A stretch of DNA of 64,000 nucleotides, taken from positions 1 to 64,000 of the forward strand of contig JBHGXS010000052.1 in assembly GCA_041920565.1 (NCBI GenBank). The letters run 5' to 3'. Under the pieces are notes generated by a model that saw nothing but the letters and a program-made list of their open reading frames with translations, searched no databases and was not told the origin of the DNA. Shown here piece after piece: positions 49,515 through 57,120 of this stretch. Within the stretch, counting starts at the first letter, position 1; each line of letters starts with the position of its first letter. The position numbers and the translations under genes are program-made. Origin of the DNA: JAGHKQ01 sp041920565 (GTDB lineage: Bacteria; Bacillota; Bacilli; Bacillales; Bacillaceae_G).

Positions 49515-49601
49515 GTGGGAAGCGTATATGAAAACCCATATTTCATCTTGCTGATTGTCCTGTTTATTTTGCTTATTATTGTCGGGATTATTTGTTTATG
49601 A
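49515..49601 (+). CDS. YjcZ-like sporulation peptide
   Basis: GAGGAGGGGAAAA precedes GTG; the 28-residue peptide begins MGSVYENPYFILLIVLFILL and ends VGIICL. The Gly/Tyr tip is shorter than in the other two copies, but the LFILLIIVG core is the same. It ends six bases before a terminator. Confidence 0.72.
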   Translation: MGSVYENPYFILLIVLFILLIIVGIICL

Positions 49602-49606
49602 AAAAG

Positions 49607-49636
49607 AACGGTAAAGCACACGCTTTACCGTTTTTG
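49607..49636. terminator. Bidirectional terminator
   Basis: AACGGTAAAGC pairs with GCTTTACCGTT around ACAC, with A and T runs on both sides. It serves the third YjcZ gene and the minus-strand membrane-protein gene. Confidence 0.82.
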
Positions 49637-49641
49637 ATTGT

Positions 49642-49821
49642 TTACGTATACATGAATTCCATATATGAGGAAATCAATAAAATAGTCATGCATACGTTAA
49701 TGGTTCGAAACACCCGAACCTCATGCCTGTCAGACATGTCCTTTTGTTTACAGAGCGCATGGGTCATAAAGTTAGCATAAAATAACACAATAAGAGCAAA
49801 AGGAAAATATATTGCACTCAA
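49642..49821 (-). CDS. Small two-helix membrane protein of unknown family
   Basis: AAAGGAGG lies nine bases before TTG at 49821 on the minus strand. The 59-residue frame begins MSAIYFPFALIVLFYANFMT, has a polar loop KQKDMSDRHEVRVFRT, and a second helix INVCMTILLISSYMEF before TAA. The design (good binding site, two helices, terminator after the stop) supports a real gene. I do not recognise the family. An overlapping plus-strand frame has no binding site. Confidence 0.55.
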   Translation of the reverse strand: MSAIYFPFALIVLFYANFMTHALCKQKDMSDRHEVRVFRTINVCMTILLISSYMEFMYT

Positions 49822-49997
49822 CAGGAGATGCCTCCTTTTATGTAAAAATAAGCAAATATCCCTTTCATTGTATCATATGTTATCAGATTCGTGGTTTAAA
49901 AGTTGCAAGAATGATCATACAAGGTTGGAAAATACTTGGTAAGAAGGTAAAGATTAGAGTAAAATATAAGTAAAAGTAAAGAGAGGAACAAAGGGAT

Positions 49998-50342
49998 ATG
50001 ACCACTTATAGAAAACAAATCGAAACCATGCAATATCATTTATCCTTGTTATTACAAACAATTGATAAAGAAAAATTCCCTTTTTATTATATTTTAGTAA
50101 AAAATCAAATTGAAAAAGAAGAAATTGAGAATTTTTTACAATTTTGTGAAAATATGAACAAGAATTACGAAATGCAAAAAGCGGAAGGTCTACTCTGGTA
50201 TGCTCCGCTTCTTACGGAATTCGAAAAAGCGCTTCCACAAAAGCTCGTTTTAAGAGAAACTGTCGAAGCTATGGAGAAACAAAATTTATTCCGTCCGCTT
50301 ATGTTAGAATTTTTAAAGCTTATGAAAAAAAGACGATATTAA
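49998..50342 (+). CDS. yhaI: YhaI family (DUF1878) protein
   Basis: This 114-residue helical protein begins MTTYRKQIETMQYHLSLLLQ and includes FPFYYILVKNQIEKEEIENF, matching DUF1878/YhaI. Function is unknown; B. subtilis carries it next to scoC (hpr) in the same convergent arrangement. GAGAGGAACAAAGGGAT precedes ATG. Confidence 0.88.
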   Translation: MTTYRKQIETMQYHLSLLLQTIDKEKFPFYYILVKNQIEKEEIENFLQFCENMNKNYEMQKAEGLLWYAPLLTEFEKALPQKLVLRETVEAMEKQNLFRPLMLEFLKLMKKRRY

Positions 50343-50348
50343 TTCGTC

Positions 50349-50906
50349 TTATTTTTTTATAAGCTTTTTATCTTGTACGATAAAATTTTCTTCAATATTG
50401 TCTAAAGACTTTTCAAAAATGTCGATGAAGTCTTGGCCGTAAATATTGCGCAAAATAGCCATAAGTTCAATATTTTCCGGGAACTTACCGTAAAAATCAC
50501 GAAGGGCCAGCGCGCCATTAAATACAGAATTGCTTTCAGGGTCGTATTCTTCCATGAGCTTCAGAAGAAGTTCTTCCCCTTTTTCTGTAATTTCGATGTA
50601 CGTATTGCGTTTGTCATCTTCTTTTTTCGAAAATACAAGAAATCCCCTTTCCTCCAGTTTTTTGGAAAAGTTAAATGCTGTGGAAACGTGCATGACGCCA
50701 AACTTTGCGATTTCGGAAATGGACGCTCCTTTTAAATGATACGCAATCCATAAAATATGATGTTCATTAATGTTTAAATCATAAGGTTTAATCCATTGCT
50801 GCCAATCTTTTTCTACGGACTTCCACAAGGCTTTTGATAATTGTGCAATGCGCTGACTAAAAATCATCGCTTCCTTAATTGTGTAACTCTTCTCCCCGTT
50901 TTTCAT
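50349..50906 (-). CDS. scoC: Transition-state regulator ScoC (Hpr), MarR family
   Basis: This 185-residue protein starts MKNGEKSYTIKEAMIFSQRI and has the MarR winged helix (about 40-125) with DLNINEHHILWIAYHLKGAS, HVSTAFNFSKKLEERGFL and DDKRNTYIEITEKG. The C-terminal extension (to 185) forms the Hpr-specific helical part. It represses extracellular protease and sporulation-related genes and prsA in B. subtilis. It is convergent with yhaI. Confidence 0.95.
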   Translation of the reverse strand: MKNGEKSYTIKEAMIFSQRIAQLSKALWKSVEKDWQQWIKPYDLNINEHHILWIAYHLKGASISEIAKFGVMHVSTAFNFSKKLEERGFLVFSKKEDDKRNTYIEITEKGEELLLKLMEEYDPESNSVFNGALALRDFYGKFPENIELMAILRNIYGQDFIDIFEKSLDNIEENFIVQDKKLIKK

Positions 50907-51065
50907 TGACTCACCTACTTTTTTATAAATCTATTTCGCTAGTATCTATTATGCCAGTAAAATAAAAAATTATAAAGTACTTTTGTTAGAATTATTAAAA
51001 TTTTTTGTATAAGCTAGACAACAGGGAGTCCAGCTTATACAATAGTAAGATATATGCTTTTTATA

Positions 51066-51449
51066 TTATTGTCTATCGGCAGTTGTTTGATAATTTTTAG
51101 ATGGCGCTGCTTCTTCAAGCAGCTCTAATGTTTTGGTTAATTCCTCCAGCTCTTGCTGGATTTTTTCTTTGTTTGGTTCGATGCTTGTTTGCCATGAAGA
51201 AAATGCTTTTTGCATATCGCTTTTCAGTTCGGCAATTGCTTCTTTTCCTTCTGCTGCCGCATGGATCACTTGGTTTTTTAACATCTTTCCATCTTTCTTT
51301 ATTTCATTCAAGGAATGCTTCCATTCTTGTCCTTTTTCCTTCATTTTGCGCCGCAGCTCTTTGCTCGAAGGGGAAGTAAACAGCGCTGCCGCTCCAGCAA
51401 TTGCTCCTCCGCATAATAATCCGGCAATAAAAACCTTTGATTTGGCCAT
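51066..51449 (-). CDS. yhaH: YtxH-domain protein YhaH
   Basis: This 127-residue protein begins MAKSKVFIAGLLCGGAIAGA with one N-terminal membrane helix and the YtxH pattern TSPSSKELRRKMKEKGQEW. The remainder is a long amphipathic coiled coil, ending hydrophilic. B. subtilis YhaH sits at the same place and is a general-stress protein of unknown function. ATG at 51449 has AAGGAGG nine bases upstream; the TTG before it is less well placed. Confidence 0.87.
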   Translation of the reverse strand: MAKSKVFIAGLLCGGAIAGAAALFTSPSSKELRRKMKEKGQEWKHSLNEIKKDGKMLKNQVIHAAAEGKEAIAELKSDMQKAFSSWQTSIEPNKEKIQQELEELTKTLELLEEAAPSKNYQTTADRQ

Positions 51450-51531
51450 CAAGAATCCTCCTTAATTGTCACCATGTACTCATGAAACGTTCGCAACAGG
51501 CATATCCATAATGGAAAAGGGGAGTGTAGAA

Positions 51532-51723
51532 ATGAGAACAGCCGTCTTTTTGCTTCTCGTTTGCAGTATTTTCTTCTTCTTGCGTGCCGTTTATGAGCTC
51601 GTTTTATTAAAAAGAAAGCGAGCATATCCGCCTGCTGTTTTGCTTAAGCAGCGCGCTTTTGCATATGGATGTTTTGGCGGGGGATGCTTGCTCTCTGCAA
51701 TAGTATTGAATTTTCTTGTATGA
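51532..51723 (+). CDS. Small two-helix membrane protein
   Basis: ATG at 51532 follows AAGGGGAGTGTAGAA. The 63-residue protein has one helix (MRTAVFLLLVCSIFFFLRAV), a basic loop (LLKRKRAYPPAVLLKQRA) and a second helix with a glycine/cysteine patch (YGCFGGGCLLSAIVLNFLV). Family not recognised. It is divergent from yhaH, and its stop abuts the stop of hit. A longer reading from 51466 lacks a binding site. Confidence 0.62.
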   Translation: MRTAVFLLLVCSIFFFLRAVYELVLLKRKRAYPPAVLLKQRAFAYGCFGGGCLLSAIVLNFLV

Positions 51724-52155
51724 CTAAATATGCCTTGCGATAGACCCTGCAATTTCTTGTAAATCTGCCGGTGTGTAATCGCTTTGATGGGATTTCCATA
51801 CTGCTCCAAAGCCGTCGTTTTCACCGTAGCGCGGAATTAGGTGCAAGTGAAAATGAAATACTGATTGACCAGCTTTTTCGCCGTTATTATTCAGCAAGTT
51901 AAACCCGATTGGGCTATACTGTGTCTTGATAGCGTTTGCGATTGTCGGAACAACGGAGAAGAGATTGGCCGCAATATCCGGTGTTAATTCAAAAACATCT
52001 TTTTTATGTACTTTCGGGATGATGAGCGTATGTCCTTTTGTCACTTGGCTAATGTCAAGAAAGGCTAATACATGCTCGTTTTCAAATACTTTTGCACACG
52101 GAATTTTCCCCTCGATAATTTTACAAAAAATGCAATCGTCTGCTAAATGGCTCAT
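51724..52155 (-). CDS. hit: HIT-family nucleotide hydrolase
   Basis: This 143-residue protein has the HIT fold with the histidine triad in SVFHFHLHLIPR (H-x-H-x-H) and the N-terminal zinc-type DDCIFCKIIEGKIPC. HIT/HINT proteins hydrolyse nucleoside phosphoramidates or dinucleoside polyphosphates. B. subtilis Hit lies beside ecsA in the same divergent orientation. Start after AAAGGATGGAAAAAAC. Confidence 0.93.
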   Translation of the reverse strand: MSHLADDCIFCKIIEGKIPCAKVFENEHVLAFLDISQVTKGHTLIIPKVHKKDVFELTPDIAANLFSVVPTIANAIKTQYSPIGFNLLNNNGEKAGQSVFHFHLHLIPRYGENDGFGAVWKSHQSDYTPADLQEIAGSIARHI

Positions 52156-52236
52156 GTTTTTTCCATCCTTTCATGTGGTATTAGCCGTATTTTACCATAT
52201 TTAAACATAATAAAAAACCAATGGTCAGGCAAATAA

Positions 52237-52268
52237 AAAACAGGAAGCCGAAATTGCTTCCTGTTTTA
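52237..52268. terminator. Terminator-like hairpin upstream of hit
   Basis: AAAACAGGAAGC (52237-52248) pairs with GCTTCCTGTTTT (52256-52267). It faces the spacer between hit and ecsA and may end a lost gene on the minus strand, or a plus-strand leader. Confidence 0.55.
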
Positions 52269-52320
52269 AAGAAGAGTGGGATTGTTGAAAAAGCTGATGT
52301 TTATTCGATAATGTCTTTAG

Positions 52321-52646
52321 GAGACACCTCATTTGCCAGGATAATTTGCGTAATCCATTTTTCTACTCTGCTCGAGACACCCCATTTGCAGTTGTAGTTA
52401 AGCTGGCTTACTCCTGCATAACGATGACTTCGTTCAAGAAAATCATCCCCTTGTTCTGTCGCTGTCGAACCTTTTCATATGAGGTACTACGTTACGACGC
52501 CTTTAGGAGACACCCCATTTCGTAATTTGAGTTCCCATCTCTATTCGAGTTTATATGCTCTCCCAGAGACACCCCATTTCCGAAGTGAACAAAATCTTAT
52601 ATGCTCCATTTACATAGACAGTTGATCTTTGATTGACACCCCATTT
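52321..52646 (-). repeat. Five-copy dispersed direct repeat GAGACACCCCATTT
   Basis: Copies lie at 52321-52334 (one mismatch), 52374-52387, 52507-52520, 52566-52579 and 52635-52646 (last 12 bases), all in one orientation, with spacings of 53, 133, 59 and 69-70. The first and third share a 20-base block, CTTTAGGAGACACCYCATTT. Between copies, sequence is not conserved. Read on the minus strand, the unit encodes K-W-G-V-S in several places. Confidence 0.75.
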
Positions 52647-52848
52647 TCATGACGAAGAATCACCACAATACGTGTTCATCATTTCCATGGACTTTGCTTT
52701 TTTCAACATCTTCCCTCTTCAGTAAATAGAATGCCCTGTTTTCCTTTTTATATGTAAAATGAACAAGAAAATGTTTTTGTAGTATAGCAAACGAATTCGC
52801 TATGTAGCCGACTGGATTTTTGGTAAGATGAAGATATAACGTTTAAAA

Positions 52849-52954
52849 AAGGCTCTGCCCGTACATCTTAGTTTTTGATTACGTGTTATCGTGTCAATCA
52901 GAACTTGCTGGAGGCTAGTAAGATTACAACAACCATCTTTTAAAACAGAGCCTT
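52849..52954. mobile_element. 106-bp inverted-repeat element (MITE-like) before ecsA
   Basis: AAGGCTCTG (52849-52857) and CAGAGCCTT (52946-52954) are perfect terminal inverted repeats, with partly related next bases. The interior has no gene. GGCTCTG ends are common among insertion sequences. A target duplication is not evident. The right end is 17 bases before the ecsA start codon. Confidence 0.45.
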
Positions 52955-52971
52955 AAAGAAAGGATTGAGCT

Positions 52972-53715
52972 ATGGAACCATTATTGCAAATTCAGCATTT
53001 AACGGGAGGTTATACAAAAAAGCCTGTGCTGCAAGATGTTTCGTTTTCCATTAATAAGGGAGAGTTAGTAGGGTTAATCGGTTTAAACGGAGCGGGAAAA
53101 AGCACCACTATTAAACACATTATCGGGTTGATGGAACCAAAACAAGGCACTATCACCATCAACGGAAAAACGTTCAGTCAAAATCCAACTTCCTATCGCT
53201 CGGCTTTTACATACATACCTGAAACACCTGTATTATATGAAGAACTTACATTGGAGGAGCATTTAAAATTAACGGCCATGGCATATGGAATCAGTGAAGA
53301 GGTATACGAAGCCCGGGTAGAACAGTTGATAAAAGAGTTTCGCATGAAAAACCGCTTGAAATGGTTTCCTTCCCATTTTTCCAAAGGAATGAAGCAAAAG
53401 GTGATGATCATGTGCGCCTTTTTAGTTCAGCCTTCTTTATATATTGTGGACGAACCGTTTCTTGGATTAGATCCGCTCGGCATACAATCGCTGCTGCAGC
53501 TTATGCAGCAAATGAAGGAGCAAGGAGCCGGCATATTGATGAGTACGCACATTTTGGCCACGGCAGAGAGGTATTGTGATTCCTTTGTTATATTGCATAA
53601 TGGTCAAGTGCGCGCAAAGGGAACGCTGCAGGAGCTCCAACAGCAATTTTCTATGCCGAACGCTGCATTGGATGATATCTATATTGAGCTGACAAAGGAA
53701 GAAGACCATGTTTAG
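52972..53715 (+). CDS. ecsA: ABC transporter ATP-binding protein EcsA
   Basis: This 247-residue ATPase has Walker A GLNGAGKSTTIKHI near residue 39, signature FSKGMKQKVMIMCAFL near 140 and Walker B LYIVDEPFLGLDPLG. It works with EcsB; in B. subtilis loss of EcsA affects secretion, sigma-W signalling by RasP, competence and sporulation. The binding site AAAGGATTGAGCT abuts the end of a MITE-like element. EcsB overlaps by eight bases. Confidence 0.95.
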   Translation: MEPLLQIQHLTGGYTKKPVLQDVSFSINKGELVGLIGLNGAGKSTTIKHIIGLMEPKQGTITINGKTFSQNPTSYRSAFTYIPETPVLYEELTLEEHLKLTAMAYGISEEVYEARVEQLIKEFRMKNRLKWFPSHFSKGMKQKVMIMCAFLVQPSLYIVDEPFLGLDPLGIQSLLQLMQQMKEQGAGILMSTHILATAERYCDSFVILHNGQVRAKGTLQELQQQFSMPNAALDDIYIELTKEEDHV

Positions 53716-54910
53716 TGCAGAGGAATTATGGAAGCAGCGCTTTCGCTTCTTTTTAAAGGAAGTACGAAGGTATATCAAGTATATTTTTAATGATCATTTA
53801 AAGTTCATTCTCATTTTTGCGATCGGCATAGGGGCATACTATTATCAACAATGGCTCGAAACATTATCATCTTCGTTTCCGGCGGCGCTTGTACTTGCTT
53901 TGCTGTTTGGAACCCTCCTGACTGCAGGATCTGTCCAAACGCTGCTTAAACAGGCTGATTTGGTATTTTTATTGCCGCTTGAAGAGAAAATGAAGCCATA
54001 CTTTCAGCGCGCCTTTTTATTTAGCTATACTCTGCAGTTGTACGTATTGGCTATTGCAGGTGCTGCGGCGGCACCGCTATATATGCAGCAATTAAAGAAA
54101 TCGGCTCCCCTGTTGCTTATGTTTTTGCTCTTAGCTGCTTTAATAAAAGCATGGAACATGTTCATAGCATGGGAAATGTCTTTTCTTATAGACGAAAAAA
54201 AGCATCTGTACGATAAAATATTACGATTCGGCGTTAACTTCTTATTTTGCTATTTTCTTCTTGCTGATTTCGCAGCTATATGGACGGGAAGTCTTGTGTT
54301 TATAATGGTGATCTATCTCATTTTGCTGCAGCAATCCGTTAAAACAAAATCGTTGAAATGGGAGCATTTAATTGAAGAAGAAGGCAAGAAAATGATGCTG
54401 TTTTATCGCGTTGCCAATATGTTTACTGATGTACCTGCTTTAAAAGCACGAGTGAAAAGAAGAAAATGGCTGGACCCTATAGCTTCATTATTTTCTAAAA
54501 GAAGCACTTACACTTATTTGTACATTCGTACTTTTTTGCGCTCCGGAGATTATTTAGGGGTGTACACTCGTTTAATAGTCATTGGTGCTGTCCTTTCATA
54601 TGCAGTGCCGTTCTTTTACGCAAGATTAGCAATTAGCGTCATCTTTCTTTATCTGATCGGATTTCAATTGGTAAGCTTATGGAAGCACCATCAATCTAAG
54701 CTGTGGGTAGAATTGTATCCCGTCTCTATCAAGAAAAGAATGCAATCCTTCCAGTCTCTTTTATTTTCCCTGCTGTTTATGGTAAGCATGATTTTTACAA
54801 TCATAACAGGGATTGCAACCATTTCAATCATAACGGCTGCCATTGTATTCGGCATCAATGCAGCATTCACCTATTTGTTTTCTTACTTTTATGTTAAAAC
54901 AAAGCTGTAA
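53708..54910 (+). CDS. ecsB: ABC transporter permease EcsB
   Basis: This 400-residue membrane protein with about eight helices matches EcsB: FFLKEVRRYIKYIFND near residue 12, LLKQADLVFLLPLEEKM near 90, and YRVANMFTDVPALKARVKRR near 235. It is the EcsA partner. It overlaps ecsA and precedes ecsC with a hairpin between. A broken paralogue lies at 14918-15702. Confidence 0.93.
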   Translation: MFSAEELWKQRFRFFLKEVRRYIKYIFNDHLKFILIFAIGIGAYYYQQWLETLSSSFPAALVLALLFGTLLTAGSVQTLLKQADLVFLLPLEEKMKPYFQRAFLFSYTLQLYVLAIAGAAAAPLYMQQLKKSAPLLLMFLLLAALIKAWNMFIAWEMSFLIDEKKHLYDKILRFGVNFLFCYFLLADFAAIWTGSLVFIMVIYLILLQQSVKTKSLKWEHLIEEEGKKMMLFYRVANMFTDVPALKARVKRRKWLDPIASLFSKRSTYTYLYIRTFLRSGDYLGVYTRLIVIGAVLSYAVPFFYARLAISVIFLYLIGFQLVSLWKHHQSKLWVELYPVSIKKRMQSFQSLLFSLLFMVSMIFTIITGIATISIITAAIVFGINAAFTYLFSYFYVKTKL

Positions 54911-54912
54911 TT

Positions 54913-54938
54913 CCTCTTGCTATAGCAAGAGGTTTTTC
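54913..54938 (+). terminator. Terminator between ecsB and ecsC
   Basis: CCTCTTGC-TATA-GCAAGAGG is followed by TTTTTCC, an intrinsic terminator that may reduce ecsC transcription. Confidence 0.7.
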
Positions 54939-54991
54939 CTACTTTGTTGTTTCCGCACATATGGTAGAACAAAAAAGAAAGGAACAAATTT

Positions 54992-55714
54992 ATGATTGCA
55001 TATGAACGAAAAGTAAAAGCTGAATTAGCTGCATGGAAATATAAAATGGTTAAGCATTCATCTGTTGTCGGCCGTTTATCTAAAAAAGTACAAACAAAAG
55101 TGCAAAAATGGATTCCGGAAAAAGTACATCAAATATTAACAGAAACGATCAAGACAATGGTACAAACCATAATAGCCGGTTCTGATTTGGTCACCAAGAC
55201 CCAAGATGTTTCCAGCCTTACGCTCCAGCAAAGGGATGAAAGAGTAAAAAAGAAAATGGATGATTATAAAAAAATTGCGGCGGCAGAAGGAGCGGGAACA
55301 GGTGCAGGAGGATTTTTGCTTGGTCTTGCAGATTTTCCGCTGTTATTAGGAATAAAAATTAAATTTTTATTTGATGCTGCATCTATATACGGATTTGATA
55401 CGAGCAAAAAAGAAGAAAGAGTGTTTTTGTTATACTTGTTTCAACTCGCTTTTTCCAGTGACGAACATCGAAAAAAGATATTTTATATTATAAAGAATTG
55501 GGAAGAGAAGAAGGAAGAGGTACAGGAGCTGGACTGGAGAGCGTTTCAACAAGAATACCGTGATTACATTGATTTAGCAAAAATGCTGCAGCTCGTGCCG
55601 GTCATCGGAGCTGCTGTAGGAGCCTATGCTAATTATCAGCTATTGAACCGGCTTGGTGAAGTGGTCATGAACAGCTATCGAATGCGCATTCTAGCTAAAA
55701 CGGAGGAAGAGTAA
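54992..55714 (+). CDS. ecsC: EcsC family protein
   Basis: This 240-residue protein has the EcsC domain: GLADFPLLLGIKIKFLFDAA near residue 112, YGFDTSKKEERVFLLYLF, and a glycine-rich helical stretch AAAEGAGTGAGGFLLG. EcsC is a conserved companion of EcsAB of unknown biochemical role. AAGAAAGGAACAAATTT precedes ATG. The last codons lie inside the terminator stem. Confidence 0.93.
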   Translation: MIAYERKVKAELAAWKYKMVKHSSVVGRLSKKVQTKVQKWIPEKVHQILTETIKTMVQTIIAGSDLVTKTQDVSSLTLQQRDERVKKKMDDYKKIAAAEGAGTGAGGFLLGLADFPLLLGIKIKFLFDAASIYGFDTSKKEERVFLLYLFQLAFSSDEHRKKIFYIIKNWEEKKEEVQELDWRAFQQEYRDYIDLAKMLQLVPVIGAAVGAYANYQLLNRLGEVVMNSYRMRILAKTEEE

Positions 55715-55732
55715 TCTTCCTCCGTTTTAGCT
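55693..55732. terminator. Bidirectional terminator overlapping ecsC and yhaA stops
   Basis: AGCTAAAACGGAGGAAG pairs perfectly over 17 bp with CTTCCTCCGTTTTAGCT. The left arm encodes the ecsC end and the right arm the yhaA end (Asn-Ser-stop), so the two genes share one hairpin. Confidence 0.85.
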
Positions 55733-56902
55733 GTTGAGGTATGTTAAAGCAGCATTTCCCAATGTGTTTGCGGCAATGAGCATGGCACGCTCGTCAAAAT
55801 CAAATCTTGCATGGTGATGCGGGTACGGGGTATTATTGTCCGGAGCTTTTGCTCCCGTTAAGAAAAAGGTTCCGGGCACATGCTGCATATAATAGGCGAA
55901 ATCTTCTCCAACCATTAAAGGTTCTGCTTTTTGTACTGTGGTGACACCAGGTGTGTGTTGAGCCAGACGAACCAACAATTCCGTTTCTTCTTTATGATTT
56001 GTAACGGGCGGGTATCCACGGAAATATGTAAACTCATACTCCACTCCGGCGGCAAGACAAGTTCCTTTGATGACGCGTTCCATTTCTTTCTGCACAAAAT
56101 TCCGTATATCTTCTTTAAAAGTGCGCACTGTCCCCACAAGCTTAGCTTGTTCTGCGATGACATTAAAGGCATTAAGAGCTTCAAATGAGCCAATGGAAAG
56201 AACGGCATTGTCCAAAGGATTCACACGCCGGCTTACGATTTGCTGCAAATTCAAAACAAGCTGAGCAGCTGCAACAATACTGTCCTTTGTTTCATGAGGC
56301 TGTGCTCCATGACCGCCCTTTCCTTTTACTGTAATTTCAAATCGGTCTGCTGCAGCCATGATGGATTCTGTATGGTAGAGGATGGAACCAAGAGGTTCTG
56401 TAGCCCACAAGTGCGTTCCAAAAATAACATCCACTCCGTCTAAACAGCCTGCTTCAATCATTGTCTTTGCCCCTCCGGGAGCTAATTCTTCAGCATGTTG
56501 GTGAATAAGAATAACAGCGCCTTCTAAATTTTCTCGTAATTCGTGAAGCGCTTCTGCAAGAATGAGCAATGTTGCGGTGTGACCGTCGTGGCCGCATGCA
56601 TGCATCACTCCGTCCACCTTTGAACGATACGGCACATCTTTTTCGTCTTGGATGGGCAAAGCGTCAAAATCAGCGCGCAGGGCGACTGTTTTTCCCGGTT
56701 TTCTCCCATAAATCTTTGCGACTACTCCGTTTCCGCCCACATTTGTTTGCACCTCAATCCCTCGTTCTTGATAAAAAGAGGCAATATATTGAGCGGTTTT
56801 CCATTCTCGGAAGGATATCTCCGGATATTGATGTAAATAACGCCGAATCTCTACCATGCGCTCATATTTTTGTTCTAATAACTTGTACAACCGATTTATC
56901 AT
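55727..56902 (-). CDS. yhaA: M20-family amidohydrolase YhaA
   Basis: This 391-residue dinuclear-metal hydrolase has ALRADFDALPIQDE near residue 75, HACGHDGHTATLLILAEAL near 100, HQHAEELAPGGAKTMIEAG near 134 and LMVGEDFAYY near 350, the M20D/HipO signature. Family enzymes remove acyl groups from amino acids or peptides; substrate unknown here. B. subtilis YhaA is adjacent to ecsC in the same way. GGAGCGGAGAAAC precedes ATG. Confidence 0.9.
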   Translation of the reverse strand: MINRLYKLLEQKYERMVEIRRYLHQYPEISFREWKTAQYIASFYQERGIEVQTNVGGNGVVAKIYGRKPGKTVALRADFDALPIQDEKDVPYRSKVDGVMHACGHDGHTATLLILAEALHELRENLEGAVILIHQHAEELAPGGAKTMIEAGCLDGVDVIFGTHLWATEPLGSILYHTESIMAAADRFEITVKGKGGHGAQPHETKDSIVAAAQLVLNLQQIVSRRVNPLDNAVLSIGSFEALNAFNVIAEQAKLVGTVRTFKEDIRNFVQKEMERVIKGTCLAAGVEYEFTYFRGYPPVTNHKEETELLVRLAQHTPGVTTVQKAEPLMVGEDFAYYMQHVPGTFFLTGAKAPDNNTPYPHHHARFDFDERAMLIAANTLGNAALTYLNS

Positions 56903-57120
56903 GTTTCTCCGCTCCTTTTTGTCTATTTCCGTGGAAATATGTCAGAAGTTTCCTAATGGGGAAGAGGACAGCTTCTGCTTTTCTCGGAAGGAATAAGTTT
57001 CCTTTATTATAACAAGCTTAGCTTTCGATGGAACAAAAAATAGTCCGGATTGGTACATAAAGGAAACTAATATTCGAATACTAACAAATAACCATAATTT
57101 GTTAAAGGGGATCGTCTTTC

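Larger units (their letters stand above)
52156..52971. other. Long spacer with repeats and possible decayed coding sequence
   Basis: This 816-base spacer between hit and ecsA is much longer than expected. It holds a hairpin (52237), five copies of a GAGACACCCCATTT repeat (52321-52646), a minus-strand open stretch of about 57 codons ending at 52301 without a start codon, and an inverted-repeat element (52849-52954). Confidence 0.6.

Noticed and set aside
49592..49780. 62-codon plus-strand frame after the third YjcZ gene
   Set aside because: It has no ribosome binding site, runs through a terminator and overlaps the better-supported minus-strand small protein.
52321..52646. CRISPR array
   Set aside because: The 14-bp repeats are too short, their spacing ranges from 53 to 133 bases, and no cas gene is near.
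56569..57012. 147-codon plus-strand frame opposite yhaA
   Set aside because: Antisense shadow of the M20 hydrolase with Cys/Arg/Phe-rich composition.
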